Shown in pieces: positions 21,697 through 31,851 of a stretch of 64,000 bases of DNA (the first letter of the stretch is position 1; the number at the start of each line of letters is the position of its first letter). The position numbers were made by a program, and so were the translations under genes. The stretch spans positions 1,947,760 to 2,011,759 of the forward strand of contig ML133432.1 in assembly GCA_003864495.1 (NCBI GenBank). The letters run 5' to 3'. This stretch comes from Nemopilema nomurai (lineage: Eukaryota > Cnidaria > Scyphozoa > Rhizostomeae > Rhizostomatidae). The notes beneath the pieces were generated by a model. The model did not search any database. It had not been told where the DNA came from and worked only from the letters and a program-made list of their open reading frames with translations.

Positions 21697-22800
21697 AGAC
21701 CAGTTGAACTTGATTTAGTATGGATGGTCAGTATCACGTTATACCTTATGTGAATGACTCCATTGATGGCAGTACCTAATTAAATGCAGGCTGCTTAGGT
21801 ACGTTTGCAACGTCCTTGGTCTTGACGAAACTTGTTTAACTCTGTAATTTTATTGCCCTTGATGAAGTTATTATGAAAATCTTCAATCCTTCCGAAAATT
21901 TAAAGTATTGATTTCAAAGGCTCAATTTCGGAAAATCTTCACTTTGAATATTCGCAGCCTTAACTTCAATGCAGACTGTTGCGAAAGTACGTCCATTGGA
22001 CTTAACAGTTGTCAGTGTCACACTTGCGTTTTCTGCAACGTACGCACCAGCGACCTAAAGTGCTGTTTGTTAGAAACCCTTTCAGTATTCTCTTTTTCTC
22101 GGGTACTTTTTCATCGACTCAGCAGTTGCGCTACGGTTGATTCCGTTTCAATGGTATAACTAACGCCAGGAAACTCGTCCTTCCGAGAAGGAGCGACTAT
22201 TTTAAATAAAAGTATTTTCTAAAATGAGAGCTGATAGGCAAGCCAAAGTAACAGTCTGCATAGGTTTAGTCTCTGACGTACAGATGTCATTCGCATGGTA
22301 GTTAACATCAATTGATTGCCAGATTCTCGTTGTTATTTCATCAATCTACTCACTTACATCGTTATGAAAAACGATCGTGGCCAGCTCTTCTACATTCAAG
22401 CTCTATCATACATATCCAAGCACCTGTAAACAAGATGTAAAGCTGCACCATGTTTCGATGCTTTTTTATAGTTTGATAGTGCCGTGCAAAGAAAGCAAAC
22501 CCAAATGTGCTTGCTCAAATGTGCTTTATTTAGATTTTTAGTAATTTAGCCGTTTCTTATTCAGCCAAGAAAGTATGAATAGGAATTCTGGTACAGTTCA
22601 ATATTTCATGTCCAACTATTAATCTCAAGTTATTGCTCCTTTATTCTCAATATCAAGATCCCGTTCCGTAATGACGTTTCAGTTTATTTGTGTATGTTTT
22701 TGCACGGGGCTTTAATCCCGAACAACCTGCGATAATCCCTATCTGTATTTGCCTTCAATAGCTCTTCATGTTTAAAGGTAGTTTTCATGCAAATGATAGC
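21697..22800. other. PP2A 3' UTR and downstream spacer
   Basis: No recognisable coding region. An 83-codon frame at 21908-22159 is Cys-rich but matches nothing I know and overlaps the probable 3' UTR. Confidence 0.4.
22205..22210 (+). terminator. Possible PP2A polyadenylation signal
   Basis: AATAAA lies about 510 bp after the PP2A stop codon, in an AT-rich region with no other gene. It is the first exact hexamer I noticed on this strand. Use is inferred. Confidence 0.35.
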
Positions 22801-22805
22801 CGTCG

Positions 22806-23066
22806 GAATCGACCGCCCTCGATCGATAATCCGAATGGACAGACCAGTTTCCACTTAAACGAAAATAGTCGAATCGACCGCCCTCGATCGATAATCCGAA
22901 TGGACAGACCAGTTTCCACTTAAACGAAAATAGTCGAATAGACCGCTCCCGATTGATTACTCGAACGGACAGACCAGTTTCCACTTAAACGAAAGTGGTC
23001 CAAGCGGCCGCTGTCGATCGATAATCCGAATGGACAGACCAGTTTCCACTTAAAGGAAAATAAGAA
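22806..23066. repeat. 65-bp tandem repeat, 4 units
   Basis: Units start near 22806, 22871, 22936 and 23001. Each contains a CGATCGAT-type palindrome and the block GGACAGACCAGTTTCCACTT. Units 1 and 2 are nearly identical; units 3 and 4 are more diverged. The minus-strand open frame across it is a by-product. Confidence 0.9.
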
Positions 23067-23284
23067 AGTTCTACATAGAGGAAAGAGGGAAAGATGAATA
23101 CCATTTGTTAACCAAAAAAATGAAATGTATGATCGTATGCTTTTTCGCCAGTAATTAGAATGACACTGGGAAAATCTGAAAATTTATTACAGCTATGCTT
23201 GATTTTATTGGCTGAGAAACACCTAGACCGCTAGTTGGATAAAATACCCCAAATGGGGATAACGCAGCATAGAGATGGCCCCAC

Positions 23285-23420
23285 CAGATCAAAACTGGGA
23301 GGGATTGAACAGCCTAAGAATGATGATGTTTAGTGACATAGGAGAATATAACGTGGTTGGGGCCGACGCCAAAGAAAGTTTTGAAATTAAGCCCTCTAGA
23401 ATAGCTAAAAATGCAATTTC
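23285..23420. repeat. Dispersed repeat, copy 1
   Basis: Similar to 56880-57005, sharing CGACGCCAAA / CAACGCCAAA followed by a CCTCTAGA / CTTCTAGA block and a GCTAAAxATGCA block in the same order. Diverged; element type unknown. Confidence 0.45.
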
Positions 23421-24003
23421 TAGATTATAATTAAAAAAATTACTATACCACCAAGAATAGAAAGTTTGACGATACTCAGAAAAGAATTTATTAGGAAAAC
23501 TTCAGAAGGGGAGGTGACCTTTAGTTTGCCACCTGGGCGAATGCTCTTCTTCTTTTATAAGTGCCTTCTCGTACAGGCCGACAATACAGGCCTTATCTAA
23601 GAACTGTCTAATGGATAGGCCTCCAAGAGCTTATTCTTGAATTGGCGTCATTTTCGAAACCGTGAGGCCGTTCAATCCCAAGCCTCAGTCTAGCTGGTCA
23701 TCTTCTGTTTGATCTTTCATATTCCACGCGCCCAATTCATGGTGCCCGTTTTGCTTAGGTTTGTCTCCATATCTCTCTTGTCTCCATAGTTAGTTACAGC
23801 TCGAGTTTTACATAGATGAGAGATTATTTCTTAAAAAAGTTTGTTCTCTTAATATTTTCCTGGGCTGGATATTTCACTTTCAATTGACTTCAGATGTCCA
23901 GCTGGGAATCTCCCTGTGTCCCGCCTGAAACAACGCCTCATGGGACAGAGCCCCGAGATTTTTTAGTACCACGCCCTTTTTATGATAGGAAATGCCCTTT
24001 TAA

Positions 24004-24482
24004 TGTAGGAAACACTCTTTCCAATTATATGAAACACCCTTTCCAATGATTTGAAACGCCCTTTCCAATTATATGAAACACCCTTTCCAATGATTTGAAA
24101 CACCCTTTCCAATGATTTGAAACACCCTTTCCAATGATTTGAAACACCCTTTCCAATGATTTGAAACACCCTTTCCAATGATTTGAAACACCCTTTCCAA
24201 TGATTTGAAACACCCTTTCCAATGATTTGAAACACCCTTTCCAATGATTTGAAACACCCTTTCCAATGATTTGAAACACCCTTTCCAATGATATGAAACA
24301 CCCTTTCCAATGATTTGAAACACCCTTTCCAATGATTTGAAACACCCTTTCCAATGATTTGAAACACCCTTTCCAATGATTTGAAACACCCTTTCCAATG
24401 ATTTGAAACGCCCTTTCCAATGATTTGAAACACCCTTTCCAATGATTTGAAACACCCTTTCCAATGATTTGAAACACCCTTT
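24004..24482 (-). repeat. 22-bp satellite, about 21 copies
   Basis: The unit on the plus strand is CACCCTTTCCAATGATTTGAA plus one A. Most units are identical; a few have TATATG or CGCCC variants toward the left end. Because 22 is not a multiple of 3, each minus-strand frame reads all three phases of the unit. None of them contains a stop, so three overlapping minus frames of 131-159 codons appear. The flanks (TAGGAAATGCCCTTTTA-like) look like decayed half-units. Confidence 0.95.
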
Positions 24483-24599
24483 TACCTATAGGAAATGACT
24501 ATGTTTGCAGCAATCGAGGATTTTTAATAGCTTGTCTACATTAAAGAGTAGCCCAGCTTTCAATATCTTTTTATTCTCAAAATAATCAGTATTTATTTT

Positions 24600-24833
24600 T
24601 TATTCTGATAGATAGTTTATTACGCCAATTCTACAGCTTGTTTTTTGCCAAAGCTTGCGGTGGTTAGCTAGCTTAAAAACGTCTTCTAATTTGCTTAGCG
24701 CGATGTTATCGGCAATGTCCCGTTCACTACTTATTTGCACAAGATCTTCAAGTCTGTCACGAGACATAGCAGCCCGTAAATAGTTATTAATTACACTGGT
24801 CAACACAACATTTCTGCCAGGCTCAACCTCCAT
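24600..24833 (-). pseudogene. hAT transposase C-terminal fragment
   Basis: A 77-codon minus frame with NNYLRAAMSRDRLEDLVQ followed by SSERDIADNIALSKLEDVF. This is the typical end of the hAT dimerisation region, where a (K/N)xxLRxxMxxxRL helix is followed by an acidic segment near the C-terminus. The upstream catalytic domain is absent; the 22-bp satellite lies just beyond its 3' end. Confidence 0.7.
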
Positions 24834-25078
24834 CTACATTACCTAATTTTGGGGTGCTGATTTGAAAAATGCCATCCGTTTTTTTCTAGCACGTCAGGTT
24901 TTATCTGTACAAATTTCGTTAAATTCAGGTAGTTTAACGAAAAAGGTGCATTATTCATTAAGTTTTGTGAACAATGATACCTAGATGAGTATATGACGCT
25001 CACATGATTTTTTATGGTTAAAGAAGATACTATATTTCCAATCCGTCAACATTTTCAATAGCTAAGTCATACATAAGT

Positions 25079-26410
25079 TTAAGGAGGGGGAGCATCCGTA
25101 GACGGGGGTTTTCTCCTACCCCTCCTACATCTCTTGCACAAGATCTCGCTCCTGAAAGGTCGACTGAAACCGATTCAGACCCTGAATGTCAAGATAACGA
25201 TGACGATTTTGACTATCATGAGTGTTCAAGTGAACCAAACCGCTTCAACCAAGACGATCTGAGTGATCTAATCCGTGATTTGAATCTTTCCAAGGAATCT
25301 GCTGAGTTGCTTGCTTCACGTCTTAAAGAAAGAAATTTTCTGAAACCCAAGACAAAGGTGACATTCTACAGGAACAGGGATGTTGCATTTCTTCCGTATT
25401 TCAAACAATATGAAGAAATTGTTGTCTGCAATGATGTAGAGCCTTTATTGATGGAACTAGGTATTCATCATTATGATGCGAACTCCTGGCGCCTATTCAT
25501 TGACAGTTCCAAGAGAAGTTTGACATGTGTGTTGCTACACAACACAAATGAATACGCTTCAATTCCGATTGGCCATTCGACAAGACTGAAGGAGAAGTGT
25601 GAACCAGTTAAACAGGTCCTTGAGAGCATAAAGAACTACAGTCATAACTGGAAAATCTGCGTCGACCTGAAAATGGTGAATTTCCTGCTTGGACAGCAAT
25701 CTGGCTATACGAAACATCCGTGCTTCTTATGCATGTGGGACAGTCGCGATAGAGTAAACCATTGGGTAAAAAAGGATTGGGCACCTCGAGAAACGCTTAG
25801 AGCTGGAGACAAAAATGTCACAAACACACCCCTTGTACCCAGAGACAGTATAATACTCCCCCCTCTACATATAAAGTTGGGACTGATCAAGCAGTTAGTT
25901 AAAGCTCTGGACAAAGATGGAGATTGCTTCAGATACATTTGTCAATCATTTCCTGGTCTGAGTCTTGAGAAACTTAAAGCAGGGATCTTTGATGGACCTG
26001 ACATCCGAAAACTAATGAAAGACGACAACTTTCCACTTTCAATGAATCAACTTGAAGTTGATGCGTGGCAGGGCTTCGTTGGAGTCGTGCAGAACTTCCT
26101 TGGTAATAAGAGGGCCACTAACTATGTAGAAGTCGTCCAAAGCATGTTATATGCGTATCAACGTCTTGGAGCTAACATGAGCATCAAAGTGCACTTCTTG
26201 CATAACCACCTCGACCGGTTTCCTGCCAACTGTGGCGATGTTAGCGACGAACAAGGTGAACGCTTCCTCCAAGATATTAAGGAAATGGAAACCAGGTATC
26301 AAGGAAGATGGGATGCTCGAATGATGGCAGACTATTGCTGGAGCATCAAACGCGACAACCCAGATGCAAACCATTCGCGCCAGTCACGAAAAAGAAAGTT
26401 CCTACCATAA
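25079..26410 (+). CDS. Repeat-associated uncharacterised protein, intact C-terminal exon
   Basis: A single open frame of about 440 codons. It starts with a Ser/Thr/Pro- and Asp-rich segment (TETDSDPECQDNDDDFDY), then LSDLIRDLNLSKESAELLAS. A globular part follows with WRLFIDSSKRSLTCVLLHN, ICVDLKMVNFLLGQQSGYTK, PCFLCMWDSRD (a Cys-x2-Cys pair), LPPLHIKLGLIKQLVKALDK and DEQGERFLQDIKEMETRYQG, ending in a basic tail (SRQSRKRKFLP). From memory, near-identical proteins occur in many copies in fish, arthropod and cnidarian genomes without a functional name, which points to a mobile or expanded family. Conserved Asp residues and the Cys pair recall DDE-type recombinases, but I cannot prove that. No ATG starts the frame at its 5' edge; a first exon may be missing. 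Unlike its neighbours it has no internal stop. Confidence 0.7.
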   Translation, partial: LRRGSIRRRGFSPTPPTSLAQDLAPERSTETDSDPECQDNDDDFDYHECSSEPNRFNQDDLSDLIRDLNLSKESAELLASRLKERNFLKPKTKVTFYRNRDVAFLPYFKQYEEIVVCNDVEPLLMELGIHHYDANSWRLFIDSSKRSLTCVLLHNTNEYASIPIGHSTRLKEKCEPVKQVLESIKNYSHNWKICVDLKMVNFLLGQQSGYTKHPCFLCMWDSRDRVNHWVKKDWAPRETLRAGDKNVTNTPLVPRDSIILPPLHIKLGLIKQLVKALDKDGDCFRYICQSFPGLSLEKLKAGIFDGPDIRKLMKDDNFPLSMNQLEVDAWQGFVGVVQNFLGNKRATNYVEVVQSMLYAYQRLGANMSIKVHFLHNHLDRFPANCGDVSDEQGERFLQDIKEMETRYQGRWDARMMADYCWSIKRDNPDANHSRQSRKRKFLP

Positions 26411-26677
26411 CTGCTTTGACTTAACAAAATAACGATATTGCTGTTTTCTTGTGTTTATATATTTCTCATTCGTTGAAAAGTCTAAGATAGTTGCGTTCGT
26501 ATATTTTGTGGTATTTTTTGTGTATATCAAAATTGGTATGTAATTCCAGTTTTTGCTAAAAATCTACCACTTTTTTAGAATAAGGGCAAAAAATGAAATT
26601 CAAAAAGCAGAAAATATTTACGTGATGGGGCAAAATGGATATTATTTTCAGAATCAGCATATGTCAATTGGGTAAAA

Positions 26678-26875
26678 TCACTTCAAATGGAAACAAGCAG
26701 AGGACAAAATTTTTTTTTTGTTGGCCAGTGTTATCCTGACTTTGCTGTGAGTACGCTCACATGATGCCACAGTTACAGACATGGTCGCAACGATTGTTAT
26801 AACCCGAAACAAGTCGGCATGCAAATTGTACAAATCATTCTTGTTAAAAATATCAAGCAGCGAGAGCAAGCACAT
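26678..26875 (-). pseudogene. hAT transposase dimerisation-domain fragment
   Basis: The minus frame reads FRVITIVATMSVTVASCERT followed by HSKVRITLANK. This matches the hAT signature in which a hydrophobic strand, P/SVTxA/SxxERxFS and a basic helix occur in order. The Phe of ERxFS is His here. No other transposase parts were found beside it. Confidence 0.65.
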
Positions 26876-26899
26876 TCAAGGTTTCCTTTTATGTTTCCT

Positions 26900-28230
26900 T
26901 TCCTACACGTCTTTTTGGTACTAATCGATTTCACAGTTTTTGCCGCCATTATGAATTGGCAAAAATGGCGGATACGCAGCAAGCGAGCAAATTACCGCAG
27001 ACTTTCCAGTCAATTTTGTGGCTAGAATTGCTGATGAAATTAGGAAGTAATCAGCTAAATTATAATTTAAATGTTTCTTTTTTACAATTAGCAACTCACA
27101 AACAGCGCTCCTTGCTTTTTTACTTGTGATTTCACTGCTGATTTGACCTGGTTGAAATCAGTCCCCTTTCACCTCTAGTACAAAAACTTCCGCTTTTCGA
27201 TTCAAACCTAAGTAAAACTCGTTATGTCTAGCCTGTTTACAACCATCTTGAGTTGGACTCTCTTCAGAAATCCATTTGACGTCAATAAAACCTGTACGAG
27301 ACATCAAAACATCGTGACCACTTCTATGATCGTGACGCATGCTTTGAGTCAAGTGCTATTTGGGGAAGTTCCTGCATGCATGTTGTTATTGACGGGAGAT
27401 TCCCCTGTATGGCATGAGGAGCAATATCTGCTAGGTAGAAATAGATGATATCCTTATTGAACCCTTCCTGATTGGCTATTCACATACCCCTCCCTTTGTA
27501 AAAGTCATGCTTTAGCTGACTCACAAGCAGTGTATTTTTAAAAAACTTTAGTTTTCCTTAGACAGACAGTTTACGAAGTTATTTCGAGTACATCATTTTC
27601 TCAACGCTCTGCGGTGCCTGATGTGAAGTCATTTCACATGCTTGCTCAGAAAAGCGCTTGTCGAGGTCACTCAGCATTTTATCTAAAAATGGAAAGCAGA
27701 GCTTTATCGTCCGAAGCATTCCAAATCTAATTCACGATCTGGTCCATTACATGGGCACATCATTCTGTTTCAGTATGACGGCATTCAGCAAAAAATGAAG
27801 TTTCGGGGAAATGAAAGTACCTCAAAAAGATCTCATAACCCATCGTTTTTCCTCGCATTTAGACAAATTACATATTCGATCCTGGTGAGAACGTGTCCCA
27901 GTCAACCCAACAATCCCCCCCGTGGTGCCGCTACTGTGCCCCTGCCCTTTCCATGCACCGCTAGGGCAGCGAGGTCAGCCGTGGACATATTAAATATTTA
28001 TATAAAAAATTGTCCTAGATTTGATACTTCACATTTCAAAATTCATGTTCGTAAACCACTAAATAATTCCTGAAACAATTGCGTTTAGCAGGTTTGTCTC
28101 GACATAAAGAACATATTACATTTAAATAAAGGGAAACACTTGATTCAAATTACAATACTTTGTATCGATTTAGTGAGTTAATTATCTACTGCATAGCAGT
28201 TTGATTGGTTGGTTATCTACTATTGGTCGT
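26900..28230. other. Gene-poor spacer
   Basis: Several short unsupported frames. The minus frame 27158-27352 (GFIDVKWISEESPTQDG) looks protein-like but matches no family I know. A GC-rich patch at 27895-27985 holds no RNA structure I recognise. Confidence 0.3.
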
Positions 28231-28299
28231 GTCGACGCACCCTCATACGTTTCCACACAGTGGCTGGGCTCAATTTCGGCGGACTGGTTCTGCTTATCT

Positions 28300-28550
28300 A
28301 CAATCCTGGCCAAAAGATAGTGGACTGGCTGGCAAATTGCCGCCTTTTTTAAAAGATACACTCCCCACCCCCCACAAGCAATGTGGAGATGCTTATTTCT
28401 ACTCATTTCGGTATCTGATACTTTGGTATTTTCCAAAAAACCAACATTGCTGCAGGGGTGGGGGGTTTCTATACCATTTTCGGGATAAAATTGCAATCTT
28501 AGTGGTTTTTTTTCTCCAGTCCACTAACCTTTTGGCCAGGATTGTCCTAT
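28300..28550. repeat. Imperfect palindrome
   Basis: The left arm (ACAATCCTGGCCAAAAGATA, 28300 onward) is the complement of the right arm ending near 28550 (AGTCCACTAACCTTTTGGCC). Inner blocks CCCCACCCCCCACAAGCAATG (left) and CATTGCTGCAGGGGTGGGGG (right) are also mirrored. This is probably a foldback MITE. The 149-codon plus and 104-codon minus frames over it are mirror artefacts. Confidence 0.7.
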
Positions 28551-28899
28551 GTAGCGGCAAAAAGAGGCATGCAAAGATTTGGGCCAATACACACTCAGAT
28601 ACTGTGAAATGTAGTCGGCATGTTTGCTTTTACCTCTATTTGTATAACGAGTGACTTGAATGCAAGTGTTGAGGTTTAAAAGATTTTCACATTCGAGGGG
28701 GTGGGGGCGGGATTTTGGGGGTTTATAGGTGATATAAATAAATAAACTGGAACTACAACTAACATGTGTTTATGTGTCTTCTAGAACTATGTATAAGAAT
28801 CAAAATTCGCAATTTGGAATTTTTAACAGTAAACCTAACTATACGCATGCGCTAATGTATAATGCTGGTAAAAGAAGCCGTTTGCACCGTAATTGGAAA

Positions 28900-29168
28900 A
28901 TGATTACGAGTTACCACGAGTTACCAACGAGTTACCGAACGAGTTACATTATACATTTACAAAGCTCAGTATGGATGTGAACGAGATACCAACGAGTTAC
29001 CACTTTCTTTATAAATAGAATATACATATATTTATATAAAAAGTCATGGTAACTCGTGGTTTTCCCATATAAAGCCACTATTAGAAATGGTAACCCGTTA
29101 TGGTAACTCGTTGGTGACTCGTTGGTAACTCGTTGGTAACTCGTTGGTAACTCGTGACAATTTGGAAA
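28900..29168. repeat. Foldback element built from 11-bp units
   Basis: The left side has CGAGTTACC-type units (28916-29001) and the right side has the complement GGTAACTCGTT in five near-tandem copies (about 29103-29153). The outermost sequences, GTAATTGGAAAATGATTACG and the complement of GTGACAATTTGGAAATTAC, also pair. The AT-rich centre lies around 29020-29040. Confidence 0.8.
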
Positions 29169-29706
29169 TTACACATCGCTACCGCTCATTATCAGCTCTG
29201 CAAAGCAGCGAGGACAACTCGGAATGTTTTTTTGTTCATCTGCTGGTATCTGATGGGTAAACTCAAATATTCTCCACCTAACAGCCATCATTCCATTCTC
29301 TTTCTCGTCGGAGGTATTCTCTCGTCATAGTGCCAAATAGCAAAGTCTGAAGCAAAACGCGTTGCGCACGCTATTTAACCCATACCAACCAATGATTTAT
29401 AGCTAATTGACTAGGCAGGACCCCAACATCTATATTTCCCATGATAATTATGTACCCACCGCGCAGAGAACTATAAATCTTATTAATGTAGGCAAACATG
29501 CCGCGTCTCCTCAGATTTACTACGTCAGGTGCAGCATTTTGAATTTTTGAATTTTCATGAAGATTTAACACATATTACTCTAAAAGACCGACTTCCTAGT
29601 TTTTTAGGATTTGGCGCCCATTTCTAGACCCCTAATAGCCCTTTCCGATACCCAATAAACCGCTATGATGGATTTTCATTTTCCTTCAAAATCGGATGTA
29701 GATCAT

Positions 29707-31140
29707 AACGCCGCTAACCCGGAACTCGCTTTTGATTGGCCGACGCGATTTTTGGTAGCAACGTGCGTAAACAATATCCCTGTAGGCATTCTGACTTGGA
29801 ATTTACCGTCGAGCACCAAATTAGTTTTGATTATACGCAAAATAAATCGCATTCTTGGCTCTTTTTTTGTTATATTCGTCGTCTTCACTCTTACTTACGA
29901 AGTATTCACCGATTTGTTTTCCTGTCTTTTTCTTCGCCGAAGAGCTGTCTGTACGAGACGAAGGCTAGGTCTATTGAGTTGATCGCTTGAGAGATTGCAA
30001 AAGAAGTTATTTCACTTTCAGGATTGGTAACTTTCTTCAAGGAATGCAATAAATGCAAAAGTAAGAGCATCTATCCCATGTAGTGCATGCAACAAAGTCA
30101 TCACAATGTTTTCAATTGTAGTTTGACTGTGTACGTTCTTCCAAGGTTTCACTAAAATTTGAAAATCAGATAAAAAAAAGCCATCAATTTCTGCTATTCA
30201 GCTGTGAATCCTCGTGTGGTCTACAGTGCTAAGACCATGTTTCCCTCCACCCAAAAGGATTGCGTTCCTGCCCACAAAAAAAGTTTAGTCGTTTACGAAT
30301 TTTGTTGCCGATGTGAAGCTCGGTATGTAGGACGCACTACTCAAAGATTGGAGGATAGAATAAAGCAGCATGTTCCCACGAGCATAAGGACCAAAACATC
30401 CGCAGAAAGAGAGCAGCCGCGTCGAAATTGTAAAAGACGCAATGCCCAAATTAATTGCGATTCGGCTATAGGACAACATCTTTTAGAGAATCCAGATTGC
30501 GCAAAAACATACAGTGACGACAATTTTCGTATAATTGGGCAAGCTAGGTCGTCCTTTCACCTAGGTGTTTTGGAGTCTGTCTTTATTTCAATGGAAAATC
30601 CCATTCTTTGTAGACAGAAAGAGTTCGTCTTTTCCCTTGGGCTCTTCTAAAGTGAGGTATTAAGTAGCGCAGATTGGTCAATTATGACCAATCACGTGCT
30701 CTGCTTATCACCCTCTAGTGTTTTCGATCCGCATCTGGCTATGTATTCGGTCAGTTTTTGGTTATCTTCCGACGTTTGCATACTCTGAGGAGTGTCGGAC
30801 GAAAAAAGTACTTTTAAGTATGCGAAAACTAGTTCCGCTTTTTCTAGCAATTGTGAAGTTTTGTACCACAAAGCACTTGTTCACGTATACAATTCGCTAA
30901 TCTTCACGGTTAAATGTCAGAAAACCGAACCCAGCTGCGAGTAGATTCGTGAGTAGGAGCGAAGACGTCAAATATATCAAAAATAATCCAAAATGCGATT
31001 TATTGAGCGAATAATCCAAATTAATCCGGTGCTCGCAGTGCGGCAGAATTCTTACAGGAATATTGTCTACGCGCATTGCTACCACGTAACAAAGAAAAAT
31101 CGCGTCGGCCAATCAAAAGCAAATTCCGGTTTAGCGGCGT
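29707..31140 (+). mobile_element. Penelope-like element fragment between inverted arms
   Basis: Inverted arms of roughly 200-280 bp (left from 29707, right to 31140) share CTTTTGATTGGCCGACGCG and AATAAATCGCATT in opposite orientation. They flank a GIY-YIG endonuclease reading frame. Penelope-like elements are known to carry terminal repeats in direct or inverted orientation and a C-terminal GIY-YIG domain, so this fits a truncated copy. The reverse transcriptase is missing. Independent foldback insertions on both sides remain possible. Confidence 0.6.
30204..30650 (+). pseudogene. GIY-YIG endonuclease domain of a Penelope-like element
   Basis: An open frame of 148 codons. It has VVYEFCCRCEARYVGRTTQR (GIY-like VYEF, YIG-like YVG, and the conserved Arg), then LEDRIKQHVPTSI, SAIGQHLLENPDCAK, and a terminal block with LGVLESVFISMENPILCRQ in which the Glu occupies the expected catalytic position. 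The family order (GIY, YIG, Arg, His helix, late Glu) is kept, so the domain itself could be folded. No reverse transcriptase precedes it in frame, so I treat it as a fragment. An alternative is a solitary GIY-YIG gene. Confidence 0.75.
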
Positions 31141-31332
31141 ATTGGGTCTCTTCCTGTGCAAGCCATCAACTAAACCATGCGTTTTCATTGCATATCTCAC
31201 TCGTATATATTATTATACCGCGTGAAGGTCTTTAATTTGATATATGCTTGCAGGACCAGTGGTAAATGTTAAAATGTATAGTTTCTTATTGTTTAATGTT
31301 CAGCACTCAATTCTTCTATGTTTCAGTTTTGC

Positions 31333-31563
31333 TCAGCAAGCTTCAACTGCATCTATATTGATTGCGTCGGTTAGATCCCTTTCGCATGACATAAGCATAA
31401 GCGAATTTAAACGGTCATCAGTCATTGTCGTTCGCAAGGAGGTTTTCTGCAATTTAAATTTAAACTCATCAACATTATACTTCAGCGCCTTATTTTTCTC
31501 TAATTTTTCCTACATCTGTTGTAGTTTTTGTGACTTCGCGTCACCATTTGAGCTGTCGTCCAT
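31333..31563 (-). pseudogene. hAT transposase tail with in-frame stop
   Basis: Reading 77 codons from an ATG at 31563: MDDSSNGDAKSQ, one stop (TAG), then LRTTMTDDRLNSLMLMSCER and DLTDAINIDAVEAC. The last part is the standard hAT C-terminus. The upstream EKLEKNKALKYNVDEF segment does not look like hAT, so the frame may be a chimera of two sequences. Confidence 0.65.
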
Positions 31564-31851
31564 CTGCCCTTCTGATGAATTTACCTTATAAAAAGATTGA
31601 CTAATATAGACTCGAAGATGGCTTTAGTGCGCAGCTTTTATTTGTCTGAACACACGTGGCCTTTACCACATATCAACGAGAGGGCGATTTGGTGATTGCC
31701 CCCACAGTCTCCAGCAGGGGCGGACTGGCACCTAAATAGGGGCCCGGGCGATTTCAAAGAGAGGGGCCCGAAACCAATAAATACCTGGGGTATTTCCCCG
31801 GGAAATTTTGCAGCCAAACACTTCATATTGGCTTAAAATACTATCAAAATA

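Noticed and set aside
23963..24477. Three overlapping minus-strand frames of 131-159 codons
   Set aside because: They are produced by the stop-free 22-bp satellite; the peptide just repeats every 22 residues in each frame.
22806..24482. CRISPR-like arrays
   Set aside because: The units are directly contiguous with no unique spacers, and the surrounding genome is a spliced eukaryotic one.
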